Shown in pieces: positions 1 to 11,785 of a DNA stretch of 64,000 nt. The stretch is taken from NCBI GenBank assembly GCA_012932295.1, contig JAAONU010000019.1:27718913-27782912 (forward strand), read 5' to 3'. A program made the translations under genes and the position numbers. The notes under the pieces are model-generated. The model did no database searches. It was given only the letters and a program-made list of their open reading frames with translations, and was not told where the DNA came from. This stretch comes from Cyclina sinensis (Eukaryota; Mollusca; Bivalvia; Venerida; Veneridae). The first letter of the stretch is position 1, and each line of letters opens with the position of its first letter.

Positions 1-144
1 TGCCACCGTCTGGCAAGTCTAGTCGAACATAGTGTCTGTTGGCATAATTGCCACCGTCTGGCAAGTCTAGTCGAACATAGTGTCTGTTGGCATAATTGCC
101 ACCGTCTGGCAAGTCTAGTCGAACATAGTGTCTGTTGGCATAAA
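1..144. repeat. 48-bp tandem repeat, three copies, cut by window edge
   Basis: Three near-identical 48-bp units, each beginning TGCCACCGTCTGGCAAGTCT, run from the first base to about 144. The array certainly continues to the left of the window. Each unit contains a short inverted motif (TGCCA...TGGCA) at its ends. No coding signal was seen. Confidence 0.95.
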
Positions 145-3100
145 TTGCTGGTGAAGATGGCTACATTATAGTAATTGGTCTAGAGAGGTGAGAACTCCGG
201 CAATGTACCGAGTTAAATAGGACATGCTTTTTCTCTTCTATAGTTTTGTACGTTTTCTTCACATTATTATTTCATCTTGCCCGTTGGGAGAATACTGACT
301 GTGTTTATTAACGGTGTTAACTGTTGACTGTGTTTATCACCACTGTTGTCACGGTTTTCCTTGCTGGTTGGAAATTTGAGACTGTTATTTAACAATCTGA
401 ATTGTGATTTTTTTCTTCTTTCTTCCGTAAATTTCAACCGCTTAAAATTCGAGAATGCACCTTTTTTGATCATACTTTATAGATGCGTCGGCTTTGCTAG
501 TGAAAAAAAAAACTGTAAGGTACAAACTAATTTTGCTTAAAATTGTATCCAATTACCAGAAAATTGTGATTTATATCATACTGAACACGTTGCGATTTGT
601 CGGCATTTCGGTTTAAGAACAAATTGCATACAGTTTATAAAGAAATAAATCTAATCGGGATTCCTTGTTTCCTCATCAGAGTCACATTGATCTGAAGAAT
701 ACACCAAAACTTAACAAACAAATTACATGTGGTCAAATGCAAATGAAATCCTTGACTTACAACATGAAAGTGTGGCATCTTCGACTGCGATATTAGTACT
801 TAAATTATGTATACCAAATACTGGTAATGAACGACTCGCATACTTACAGTGTTAATATTATGACAAGATCATGTACGGTTTCTAATAAGGAATGTGCTGT
901 TACACGTAACCCAAACTGACCTTATTAAGGATGTGGAATGTTTTGTTTAATCTCTAGCAATCTATAAACATGTTTAAATCGTTTATTCATTCAAAAGTTA
1001 GCTAGTTTTTTTTTTGTTTTTTGTTTTTTTTTTGTTTTTTTTTTTTTTTTTTGTTTTTTTTTTTTTTTGTCAAAGCATTGTTTGTAAAACTTTTAACAGC
1101 TGGCCATGCAGAAGATGATATAAGACAATAAACATGTCTAGTTTCTCATTCGCTTCTTTTTGCTGAAAAAAGAGGCACTATTTGATACTAAATAAAAATA
1201 TTCATGACATTTTTTAATAACTTAAGATAGATATATTTAAATGAATCTTAAAGTTGCTTTGCTTTATTATTCAGGAAATTCGACATAAATCACCTATGAT
1301 TTGAAAGAGTCTCTTTCTCCTCATTACGGAAACTAACTAAACAAGTATTTTGTCTTGATAATGCTCTCCTGAGAAACCAGGATTTATGTTAATTTGGCGT
1401 TTGTTACAAATGCAGTCAAAATTGATTTCTGGATGTTATCCAAGTGTTTATGAAAAATAAGCTAATATTTTGTAGAGAAGCAATTTGAGGATATTTAACG
1501 TTTTTGGAGTAACCTTGGAGTTTATTTGATAAGTTTTATTACTCCAGTTTGGTTATTTTCAAATTTCAAAAGTGTGCGTTTGTCGATGAGATTCCTGGCC
1601 CTTTTTGTTTAGAAACTGAATTTAAAACGAGTTTTCTGATCCAAGAAATTGCTTTGTTGACATTCATAGTCTGTTGTGTACTTTAATTAAGGGTTTGGGA
1701 ACGTAAAACTTATGGATAATGTGCATAAAAATTCATTTTGTAACGGTCTTAGTTAAGGAATTTCTAATTTAATATAAACTCTCATTTCTTTTTATACTCT
1801 AGCAGAAAAACAAAACACCGTGTCGGAAACAGTTATTTGACAAAACCACCATCTGACAACAAAGCAAAATCAACAGAGCAAGCTTATTGATAGTTCCCAT
1901 GCTTCTGCAACCACTGATTTAAAACAAATGTTATGAAAACGCAATGAAAATTGTATCCATTTAACACGATTGTTATAGAAACTGAGCAAAATTGTTATTT
2001 ATATTCTTGTTCTCAGTGTTTGTAAATGTTTTTTAGCCATGAAACAACATAATCATGATAAGAAGAGTTAAATTTTCTGTATTTAGAAAGCACTTGGCTA
2101 TTCGTTTTATAACACCGTTTGACTCGGCAGAATAAATTCAGTTGAAACTAAACAACAAAAAGACGCTAGTCTCTTAGTATGGTGGTTTTTAACAAAGGTC
2201 ACTATTCTGGTGTAAGAGTGAGATTTGTCTTAAAATGATTTTATATTCTGGCATCAATAAAACTTGTTTAATTCAAACCGTTCAAAATAAAAGTACCTTA
2301 ACCTTTGAAGCATTACTGGCTCAATCGCGCTGCACAACTATGAAAAATAGCTTGTTTATAAGATGTGTCAAAACATGTGACAATATGACAATAAAGAAAC
2401 GTGTAGATCTAATAATTTTGTAAATTATAGCTCGAGATGGCGAATGGCCGCTCTAATACAAGTGGAGGAAAGTCTATATTTTATAATTCAAGATGGATTT
2501 TGATACAGCAAATGCGTTTTGGGCTTGATTTAGTGGAAAATATCAACATTGTTCGCAAAAGTCAACAACGACGCTACAATTTATCGCCAATTACAGAAAC
2601 ATACCCAACTTGCAGAAAATAGCAAATACTGCCTTAAAACCAGACATATTTAGCTTCACAATACTGTTTAGTTAGTAGAAATCGATTACGTTATGATTGA
2701 GAAATAAGTTTCGAAACATTACCTGGGCTGAACTCGACGTTGGCGATTGTACTTTCGTTTTCGGCGTTTTGATGGGCTATTTCCGGTGAACGGTTCTGGC
2801 AAACCGGAAGAATATCAAAAGAATTTTAATGTAACAAAATGGAACTGCAATATTAAAAAAGGGGTTTAAAGAATTGTTTTAAAACGTAAAAATATCTTTT
2901 TTTATTCAAACACATTTAATGAGTACTATGTCGCACAAACGTTCACGTGTTTAGCCAATATTTGATTTTATTCTTTTTCAGATAGCAATTAATGTCTGCA
3001 ACATTTCAGAAAAAATGTAAAGTCAGGCAATAGTAAGCTTCAGAGAATGTATGTAATCCGTGAAAATTGTCGATACATTCCTCGACCAAGGGTCAAGTAG

Positions 3101-4140
3101 TGAAACAAAAAAAAATGCAAATTCTTGATCTTTTGCTTAGGTTTTGTGTTATACTGAGTTTTCCCTGATCGACAAATATTGTCTTGATTCTAAATCTGAC
3201 ACCGTCACCATAATTTCCCTGTACTATTCTGGTAATACTGTCCATTATATCATAACACTGTGCTAAGTTCAGCAATAAATCCTCTCTGGTACCATTAACT
3301 ACTAGCCAAGACAATTACAGCTATCACATTGTATGTCTTCAATGAGGTTTTTGCCTTCGCTTTTACAATAATTATTAAATCTCCTGGCACATTGTGTGTT
3401 CTGAGCACGACAGTGTGAACCTTGCTGAATATTGATATTCAGAATTCACTTAAGAATAAGTTAATTTGTTAGTCTGGTTCACATACTGTATGAGGTATGT
3501 GCTACAATAAAAATGGTTCGGATTTGTCATCCTGATATCTCTGCTGTAATCTCTATTTAATGTGAACTGTTTGGACCAACATATTTTAACGTAGTCGCAA
3601 GGGGAACTTACTTTTTCCTTTCAAGATCTTGCGAAAACAAACACGTATTAACAAATATAAGACAGTTTCAACAAAACATTGCGATTTCATTTTACAAAAT
3701 TTAAAACGAAATTACTTTTTCGTTTAAATTCATATTCTGTTCTTGTAACTGTACCATGTCTAAAGGAACTTTTCTTTGTTTCAGTAATGAATATTTCTGA
3801 TATTGTGCAATACATGTCGTATATAATTATCAATTGTTAATTAAAATACTTAGCAAACTCTCAAAGCATGGTTACAGTAAAAATGATTTTTAATCAATGC
3901 TATAAGATATTTGCAAACAAAACAGCAGATTATATTAAGTGGAGAAACATCATAATCTAATCAATACAACGTACAAATATCGATCCTTGAACAATGCACG
4001 TTACAAACTCAATTTCTGATTTTTTTTTCGACATGAGCTCGAGCTCAGACAAAAAGCTCATCATAAGTCTAAATGTGAACCTAAGCTTGCTCTCAATTTA
4101 ACAATTAATCCAATTATTGCGACAGACGTAAAACAACACT
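145..4140. other. AT-rich sequence without recognisable gene
   Basis: No protein similarity, splice-consistent exon chain or RNA gene was recognised on either strand in this stretch. The longest open frames are about 60-75 codons, as expected by chance. Positions about 1,004-1,068 are an almost pure T tract broken by single G residues. It could be the tail of an old minus-strand retroposon, but no body was recognised next to it. Confidence 0.6.
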
Positions 4141-4160
4141 GTGGTGAAAAGACTGCAACT

Positions 4161-4161
4161 T

Positions 4162-4192
<31 letters not shown>

Positions 4193-4212
4193 ATATGTAT
4201 ATATATATATAG
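4161..4212. repeat. TA-rich microsatellite
   Basis: About 50 bases of alternating TA with regularly spaced GTATATAT interruptions. Confidence 0.9.
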
Positions 4213-4672
4213 GTCAAATGACTCCTCCTTTTCGAATCAGGCGTTAAACAGATTTCCTCGGGTTTTTATTTGAAATGCATAGGTAACGAAATAAAAACAG
4301 TTTTACAGAACAACCTTCGTCATACCTCTTGTTAACAATTTTTTTTTTTTTACGATTTTTGTGTCATTTTCATCTATCAAATTATTGTCTGATATCGATT
4401 GCCTGAAAATATGAGCGAAATATGGTTACTCAGATTTCGGACACTGTTTCTTCCAGTCTGAAAATTAAAAGTTCAACCTATTTCGGTTGTTGATATCACT
4501 TTATGCACATTTGAAGACCTGACTTCAACATATACAGCTTACAAATAGCAGGTATAGAGCCGTTTCGTTCCGGCAAAACCATTGGTTTCTCTTTTAAATC
4601 TATTGTCACGTCATTCAATAAGAATCAAACGAGAATCAGTTGTTTGAAATTGAAGATAGGTGACACGCTGTC

Positions 4673-5028
4673 ATGGAAAAAACGTCAACGTCAGAACGCA
4701 TGGAGCAGCGAGCGGTTATTAAAATTTGCGCTCTTGCCAGAATGACACCCACCGACACTTACAAGTCTTTACATGCGTTAAGAAAAGTATGCAGATCGAT
4801 CGATTTTCTTAGCATGATAGATTTTCTTAAGGAAGAACAGAGCATGAACGCATCAACCACGCCCCGTACAGCTCCGATTTGACCCCTATTGACTTTGCGG
4901 TGTTCCCGCCGTTGAAGGGCGAGCTGCGCGGACGCAAGTTCGAGACGCTGGAAGACCTCGGGATGGCTGTGCGCACCAAGGTAGGGCGATTTGAACAAGA
5001 GTGGTACCCCATGGTGTACCAGAAGTGA
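4673..5028 (+). pseudogene. mariner-type transposase relic, internally deleted
   Basis: Two pieces of a mariner/Tc1-superfamily transposase lie side by side in different frames. The first, from 4,673, reads METs and an EQRAVIKICALARMTPTDTY segment like the N-terminal helix-turn-helix of mariner transposases. The second, about 4,866-5,025, reads HAPYSSDLTPIDFAVFPPLK followed by a GELRGRKFETLED segment. This matches the block around the third catalytic acidic residue (canonical PYSPDLAPxDF) and the C-terminus, with a TGA stop at 5,026. The middle of the catalytic domain is missing: an intact mariner protein has about 340 residues and fewer than 120 remain. Together with the frame change, this marks a dead copy. 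No terminal inverted repeats were identified. The G+C content is higher than in the flanks, which fits a transferred or younger sequence. Confidence 0.75.
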
Positions 5029-5324
5029 GTTGAACGTCACCAGAAGTGTGTTCTTGCTTACGGTGAATACTTTGAGAAATTGTGATTCACGACGTTGCGT
5101 TGTACGATTTATGACGCTGAAGCGCTCCGTGCCGCTGATAGTGTGTTATTTGTAAATGCTATAACTTTGTTATACATAATTTGTTTTATGTAATATTTTT
5201 ACACATTATTGACTAAACATTGAAGATTCATATAATTGTTTCTTTGAATTTCAAAAGCTCACTGGTTTTCTAATTTAAACGCAGTCCGAGAACTTAACGT
5301 CTAACCCTCGTACGATACGCGTAT

Positions 5325-7865
5325 ATAGTTACCCAGTGTGGAGCGCAAGCGAACTGCGCAATGAAAAGAAATCGTTTCTGGAATTCTCTGAGAGGGCTCT
5401 ACGGGAGACAACTTCGTTCCGTAAGTAGGGGCAAATCAGAGGAAAGAAAGAGTGGTCTAACAGGTGATTAGCCTTGTCATAAAAATAGGAATAATAACAG
5501 ACATAAGCTCTGCAAAAGGGAAGAATTTATCTGTTGAGAGCCCATTGTTTGCATGCCTGTAGCTTTGTACCCCTTTAACCGATTTTCATGCAGTTAGTAT
5601 CAAAATAAAATTGACGTTCCAAGATAAACAACGAAACCTCTTGCACGTCTGTACTTCGGCTGGATCGCCCAGGAGAAGCAACGTGTTTTCAAAAACACGG
5701 GCAGTTGAATTACGGTATTGTGGGTAGTACAATACGCGTATAGAGTTACCTAGTCTGTCGCGCGAGCAAACTGCAATATGAAAAGAAATCGTTTCTTGAA
5801 TTCTCTGAGAGGGCCCCACGAGAGAAAACTTCGTTTTGTAGGCAGCGACAAATCAGAGGAAGGAAAGAGTGGTCTATAAGGTGCGTTGCCTTGTCATATA
5901 CATAAGAATAGTAACAGACGTAAGCACCGCGAAAGCGGAGATTTGCTCTGTTGACAGTCCCTTTGTTTGCGTGCCTGTAGCTCGGTACCCTTACGACCGA
6001 TTTTCATGCTATTAGTATCAAAATAAAACTGACATTCCAGGCTAAACAACGAGGCCTCTTGCTTGTCTGTTCTTTATAAAGGTCGCCCAGGAGAAGCAGC
6101 GCGATTTTTTTGTTCTCAAAAACACGGGCATTAGAATAACGGTATTGTAGGTAGTACAATACGCGTATTGAGTTACGCAGTGTGGAAAAAAATCGTTTCT
6201 GGAATTCTCTGAGGGAGCTCTACGGGAGAGGAGTTCGTTCTGTAGGCAGGGGCAGATCAGAGGAAAGAAAAAAGTGGTCTATAAGATGCGTTGCCTTGTC
6301 AAAGAAATAGGTATAGTAACACACGTAAGCACCGCGAAAGCGGAGATTTGCTCTGTTAAGAGCCCTATGTTTGCCTGCCTGTAGCTCGGTACCACTTCGA
6401 CCGACTTTCATGTTGTAAGTATTAAAATAAAATTGACTTTCCAGGCTAAACAAAAAGGACTCTTCCACGTCTGTTTGTTGGATAGATCGCCTAGGACAAG
6501 CAGCGTGTTTTTGAGTTTTCAAAAACACGGGAACTAGAATAATGTTATTGTAGGTAGTTCAATACCTGTATATTGTTAGGCAGTGTGGAGCGCGAACGAA
6601 CTGCGCTATGAAAAGAAATTGTTTCTGGAATTCTCTGAGAGGGCTCTACTGAAGAGAACTTCGTTCCGTAGACAGGCGTAAATCAGAGGAAAGAAAGAGT
6701 GCTCTATAAGGTGATTCCGTTGTCATAGATATAGGAATAGTAACAGACGTAAGCACTGCGAAAGCGGAGATTTGCTCTGTTGAGAGCCCCTTGTTTGTGT
6801 ACCTGTAGCTCGGGACCCCTTCGACCGCTTTTGATGCGGTTAGTTTCAAAATAAAATTGATGTGCAGGGCTAAACAACGAGGCCTTTTGCACGTCTTTAC
6901 CGTGGCTATATCTCCCAGGAGAAGCAGCGTGTTTTTGAGTTCTCAAAAACACGAGAAGTAGAATTACAGTATTGCAGGTAGTACAATAAGCGTATAAACT
7001 ATAAAGTGATACAGTGTGGAGCGTGAGCAAACTGCGCTATGAAAAGAAATTGTTCCTACAATTCTCTGAGAGGGCTCTACGACAGAGAACTTCGTTCTGT
7101 AGGCACAGCGAAAGCGGAGATTTGCTCTGTTGAGAGCCCTTTGTTTGCATGCCTGAGGTTCTAGGGTAAACAACGAGGCCGGAAGCATTTCTATACTTTG
7201 GCAAGATCACCCAGCAGAAGCTGCGTGTTTTTGAGTTCTCAAAAACACGGGCGGTAGAATTACGGTATTGTAGGTAGTACAATACGCGTATAGAGTTACG
7301 CAGTGTGGAGCGCGAGCGAACTGCGCTATGAAAAGAAATCGTTTCTGGAATTCTCTGAGAGGGCTCTACGGGAGAGAACTTCGTTCCGTAGGCAGGGGCA
7401 AATCAGAGGAAAGAAAGAGTGGTCTGAAAGGTGCGTTGCTTTGTCAAAGACATAGGAAAAGTAACAGACGTAAGCACCGATAAAGGGGAGATTTGCTCTG
7501 TTGAGAGCCCCTTTTTTGCATGCCAGTAGCTTGGGACCCCTTCGACCGATACTCATGCAGGTATCAAAATAAAATTGAAGTTCCAGGGTAAACAACGAGG
7601 CCTCTTGCACGTCTGTTGTTTTGATAGATAGCCCATGAGAATCAGCGTGTTTTTAGTTCTCAGAAACACGGGCAGTAGAATTACGGTATTGTAGGTTGTA
7701 CAATACGCGTAGAGAGTTACGCAGTGTGGAGCGCGAGCACACTGCGCTATGAAAAGATATCGTTTATGGAATTCTCTGAGAGGGCACTACAGGAATGAAC
7801 TTTTTTACGTAGACATGGGCTAATCATAAGAAAGAAAGAGTGGTCTATAAGTTGCGTTGTCTTGC
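5325..7865 (+). repeat. satellite subfamily A, tandem ~420-bp monomers
   Basis: About six head-to-tail monomers of roughly 420 bp. Recognisable landmarks in each, in order, are: a GAGCGCGAGCGAACTGCGC block, AGAACTTCGTTC, an AATCAGAGGAAAGAAAGAGT block, GCGAAAGCGGAGATTTGCTC, a CTGTAGCTCGGTACC block, CCGATTTTCATGC, and the palindrome GTGTTTTTGAG/CTCAAAAACAC. Palindromes lie near 5,686, 6,105, 6,510, 6,929, 7,226 and 7,649. The 7,226 monomer is about 120 bp short because of an internal deletion around 7,100. Divergence between copies is substantial, so the array is not recently homogenised. Open frames on the minus strand are by-products of the repeat. Confidence 0.92.
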
Positions 7866-8260
7866 CTTCTCTCGCGCTCCACTCGGCCCCACTGCATGGA
7901 GCTCTCCTGCACCATCACAAAGACATACAGACGTGCGACAAGTCTCAAATGTTAGCTCTTAGCGTACATTTTTATGTGATGTCCACTCTATGAAAATCGG
8001 CCCATGCATTCCTGAGCTACAGTCGTGAAAAGTGAGAGCTCTAAACAGCGCAAATTCCCGCTTTTGCAGCACTTTCGTCTATTACAATGTCCCTATATAA
8101 GACAATGTAATTCCGCATTTTCTTTCTTCTGATTTGCACGTGCATACTGAACGAAGTTCTTTACAGTGCAGCCCTGGTCAACACTTTCTGGCACGGTATT
8201 GTCTCAGCGAATTTCGCTCGCGCTCCACTCGGCCCAATTACATTCTTTTATAGTATACGT
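7866..8260 (-). repeat. satellite subfamily B monomer, inverted
   Basis: From about 7,866 the array changes from subfamily A on the + strand to subfamily B on the - strand. The reversed landmarks are CGCTCCACTCGGCCCCACTG, ATGTCCACTCTATGAAAATC, GAGCTACAGTCG and GCGCAAATTCCCGC. The monomer is interrupted at 8,261 by a MITE and resumes at 9,236. Confidence 0.9.
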
Positions 8261-8262
8261 TA

Positions 8263-9235
8263 CTGTAAAATCAGAAATTTTCGCGAGGGTTTAATTTTCG
8301 CTTTATTCGCGAATTCAATAAATTAGCGAAAATTGATCCTCGCGTATATATTACCGTTATAGAAGTTGAAAAAATGCTGAAATTCAAGGATCGCGTTCCA
8401 CCATTACGTCCGCCATTACGAGTGATTCGGAACAGTTTTGCTTTATCCCTTACGCTACATGTATAGGATAAATATTAACGAAGTATTTGATTTATTGTTG
8501 TGGTAACATTTATTGAAAATCACTATAAGTGTCAATAGCATGTACTAATTATTCAATGGTCCATTTTATTTTTCAAATATTCCATAATTATTAAATGCCC
8601 GGTTATCATCGTTTTGTTTTGAAAACATCAAAAATGACCAAAGCAGTCTGGTTACACCTGTAAGAAAGGTGTAAAATACGGTCAATAAAGGATAAAGTCA
8701 AACATGACTTATAACGGCTTTGGGCAGCTATTGTTTGTCACATTCAAAGGATGTTTCACAGTGTCTTTCAAAACTTATTCAATAAGATATTCAATAAGTA
8801 ATAAGTCCTATTATGTCAAACACTTTTTATTGTAATAAAAATTGATCGTCAAAAATATTTATTCTTACAACAGTCAAAACGAAATGGTATAAAACTGGCA
8901 ACAAATAACAAGACGAAAATATAGTTCACTCATTTTATTGTACAAATTTCATGATTAAAAATCAAGAATTAAGTACCATATTACCGGATTAAATAACAAT
9001 CGAAGGTCAATATCGACAATTACGTATATATATGACCGTTAAACAACTCCCGGACATGATGCGCATTTTTCACGCAGCGTGATTTTTACATCATCACCGG
9101 CAACATCGGGCTTCTCAGTATGGACGAAAAATGAAGATCTGAAATTTTGATTTTCGCGAATATTTAACCTCGCGAACCACTTTTGACTTAAAGATTCGCG
9201 AAATTTCGGCCTCGCGAAAATATCTGATTTTACAG
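8263..9235. mobile_element. TA-flanked MITE inside the satellite array
   Basis: This is a 973-bp non-autonomous DNA transposon. Its left end begins CTGTAAAATCAGAAATTTTC and its right end is the reverse complement with one mismatch in about 26 bases, both continuing into CGCGAGG. TA is present on both sides (8,261-8,262 and 9,236-9,237). Removing the element and one TA restores the normal satellite sequence GTATACGT-TA-TATATGG. The target duplication is therefore demonstrated by comparison with sister monomers. A TA target suggests Tc1/mariner-type mobilisation. No transposase is encoded inside. The subterminal regions are rich in TTCGCG-type motifs in both orientations. Confidence 0.9.
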
Positions 9236-9550
9236 TATATATGGTAAATTCTATACGCCGTGTTTTTGAGAACTCAAAATCACTGAGATTGCCTGCACCA
9301 TCCCAAAGACGTACAGACGTGGGACTGTTCTCAAATGTTAGTTCGTAGCGTACATTTTTATGTGATGTCCACTGTATGAAAATCGGCCCACGCATTACTG
9401 AGCTACAGTCGCGCAAAGTGAGTGCTCTAAACAGCGCAAATTCCCGCTTTCGCAGCACTTTGGTCTATTAGAATGTCCCTATATAAGACAATGTAATTCG
9501 CTGTTTTTTTATCTTCTGATTTGCACGTGCATACTGAATGAAGTTCTCTA
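9236..9550 (-). repeat. satellite subfamily B, inverted, continuation
   Basis: Remainder of the inverted B monomer after the MITE. It ends at an orientation switch near 9,550, where a - strand half-monomer meets a + strand one at the sequence CTACACGTGTTGACCAGG. Confidence 0.88.
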
Positions 9551-10830
9551 CACGTGTTGACCAGGGCTGCACTGTAGAGAATTTCGTTCAATATGCACGT
9601 GCAAATCAGAAGAAAGAAAACGCCGAATAGCATATACGGCGTATAGAATTTACCATATATAACGTATACTATAGAATTATGCAGTGGAGCTTATTGGAGC
9701 GCGAGCGAAATTTGCTGAGACAAAACCGTGCCAGAAAGTGTTGACAAGGGCTGCACTGTAGAGAACTTCATTCAGTATGCACGTGCAAATCAGAAGAAAG
9801 AAAATGCGGAATTACATTGTCTTATATAGGGAAATTGTAATACACGAAAGTGCTGCAAAAGCGGGAATTTGCGTTGTTTAGAGCTCTCACTTTTCACGAC
9901 TGTAGCTCAGTAATGCATGGGCCGATTTTCATACCGTGGACATCACATGAAAATGTACGCTACGGTCTAACATTTGAGACTTGTCGCACGTCTGTACGTC
10001 TTTGGGATGGTGCAGGAGAGCTCCGTGTTTTTGAGATCTCAAAAACACGGCGTATAGAATTTACCATATATTATAACGTATACTTAATAAGTATGCAGTG
10101 GGGCCGAGTGTTGCGCAAGCCAAATTCGCTGATACACCGTGCCAGAAAGTGTTGACCAGGACTGCACTGTAGAGAACTTCGTTCAGTATGCACGTGGAAA
10201 TAAGAAGAAAGAAAACGCCGAATTACATTGTCTTATAAAGGGACATTGTAATAGACGAAAGTGCCACTGAACCGAAATTTTGCGCTGTTTAGAGCACTCG
10301 CTTTTCGCGACGGTAGCTCAGTAATGCATGGGCCGATTTTCATACAGTGGACATCACATGAAAATGTACATTACGAGCTAGCATTTGAGACCGGTCCCAC
10401 GTCTGTACGTCTTTGGTATGGTGCAGAAGAGCTCCGTGTTTTTGAGTTCTCAAAAACACGGCGTATAGAATTTACCATATATAATGTATACTATATAAGT
10501 ATGCAGTGTGGCGGAGTGGAGCGCGAGCGAAATTCGCTGAGACAATACCGTGCCAGAAAGTGTTGACCAGGGCTGCACTGTAGAGAACTTCGTTCAGTAT
10601 GCATGTACAAATCAAAAGAAAGAAAACGCCGAATTACATTGTCTTATATAGGGACATTCTAATATCGAAAGTGCCACAAAAGCGGGAATTTGCACTGTTA
10701 AGAGCACTCACTTTCCGCGACTGTAGCACCGAAATGCATGGGCCGATTTTCATACAGTGGACATCGCATGAAAATGTACGCTACGGGCTAATGTTTGAGA
10801 ACAGTCCCACGTCTGTACGTCTTTTGGATG
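9551..10830 (+). repeat. satellite subfamily B, tandem ~410-bp monomers
   Basis: Three forward B monomers. The landmark order matches subfamily A: the GAGCGCGAGCGAAATTCGCT block, GAGAACTTCGTTCAGTATGC, CAAATCAGAAGAAAGAAAAC, AAAGCGGGAATTTGCGCTG, CTGTAGCTCAGTAATGCATG, CCGATTTTCATAC, then the palindrome. The palindrome at 10,023-10,050 is perfect over 28 bases (half-site CCGTGTTTTTGAGA). The last monomer is broken at about 10,830 by a LINE insertion and resumes at 14,869. Confidence 0.92.
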
Positions 10831-10847
10831 TTTTCGAATTGGTATCT

Positions 10848-10870
10848 TGCGCATGCGTTGAAAATGGCGG
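10848..10870 (+). promoter_or_regulatory. NRF1-like and YY1-like motifs at the LINE 5' end
   Basis: Within 40 bases of the element's 5' boundary lie TGCGCATGCG (10,848-10,857), a match to the NRF1 palindrome, and AAAATGGCGG (10,861-10,870), a match to the YY1 motif. YY1 sites near the 5' end position transcription initiation in mammalian L1. A similar internal promoter here is an inference from the motifs only. Confidence 0.45.
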
Positions 10871-10976
10871 TTCAGTTCTTTTCTTCAGTATAAAATGTAC
10901 GTATTTAAAGGATTTTATGGACTTTAAGCAAAATGGGAATGTTGGATAATATCAACTGGATTTGAAATATGAATAG

Positions 10977-11783
10977 ATGGGTAATAAAAAACGAAAAGAC
11001 ATCACACCAAACGAAAAAGACTTTCAGGCGAAAAGGCAAACAAAGGAAAAAATGGCGGTCAATACTCCGAGTCAACAAAGTTCAATGCCTGCTATGTCTA
11101 CACCTGTTCCTTGTAACCAAGGTAATCAGACTTTTTCACTACCCCCCATGTACCCGTATACGCCAACTTATTTAAATATGATCACGGGATCACCTGTTCA
11201 ACAAAATCAACAAAGCCAACCAACCCAGCAAAGTGACATTTTACAATGCATACTTCAAAGGCTCGATACTGTTGACCAGAAACTTAGTCAGCTGAATTCT
11301 ATTCAAAATTCAATTATTAACATAACATCACGCTTAAATAGCATGGAGCTGAAGATGGATGAAATCGAAAAAAGTCAGAGATTTATAAGCGAACAATATG
11401 ATACTCTTTCTGTTTGTACGGATGTAAACAAGAAAAATATTGAACATATCCAAAATGATATTAAATTGCTTAATCAGGACAATCGTGAGCTGAGATCAGA
11501 AAATCAAACTATGAAAGAAAACATTATAGACCTTAAATGCCGCTCCATGCGTGACAACCTTATGTTTTTCGGGATTCCCGAGGGCAAAACACAGGTGAAA
11601 CCGTTACCCACTGGTCTAGATGTAAACAATGAGCGCAACGAGACAGGTGGCAGCATACACGGGCAAAATCTAGGACATTCTGAGAATGTCAGTGAAGAGT
11701 CAGATCCTGTGGCTCAAGATGATGTTGCCTGTATGGAGTCAACACAGTGTGTAGCATCTTCAAGTAAAACATTAGATTATTAG
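10977..11783 (+). pseudogene. LINE ORF1-like protein, truncated
   Basis: An open frame of 268 codons. Residues 1-40 are Lys/Arg-rich and residues about 45-85 are Gln/Pro/Ser-rich. Residues about 90-190 form a heptad-like coiled coil (LDTVDQKLSQLNSIQNSIIN continuing to about NQTMKENIID). It then reads CRSMRDNLMFFGIPEG, which is typical of the junction to the RRM-like nucleic-acid-binding domain of LINE ORF1 proteins. After that point the expected RRM domain is lost. The last ~70 residues are acidic and low-complexity, and the frame ends at a TAG just where endonuclease-coding sequence begins in another frame. I read this as ORF1 fused by deletion to the middle of ORF2. ORF1 proteins are nucleic-acid chaperones that package the LINE RNA. 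Confidence 0.75.
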
Positions 11784-11785
11784 AA

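Noticed and set aside
1..144. CRISPR-like array
   Set aside because: The units are contiguous with no unique spacers, and the genome is eukaryotic.
2437..2622. Small open frame beginning MANGRSNTSGGKSIF
   Set aside because: No recognisable similarity, no splice context and length within chance expectation.
6220..7610. Repeated minus-strand open frames in A monomers
   Set aside because: Same reasoning: they vary in start, end and frame and simply mirror the repeat.
9850..10155. A ~80-100-codon open frame recurring in most B monomers (segments like MHGPIFIPWTSHENVRY and TSVRLWDGAGELRVFE), suggesting a repeated small protein gene
   Set aside because: Comparing monomers, most base differences change the amino acid (in one pair about eight of nine), and starts and ends differ. 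The frame follows DNA-level conservation, not protein selection.
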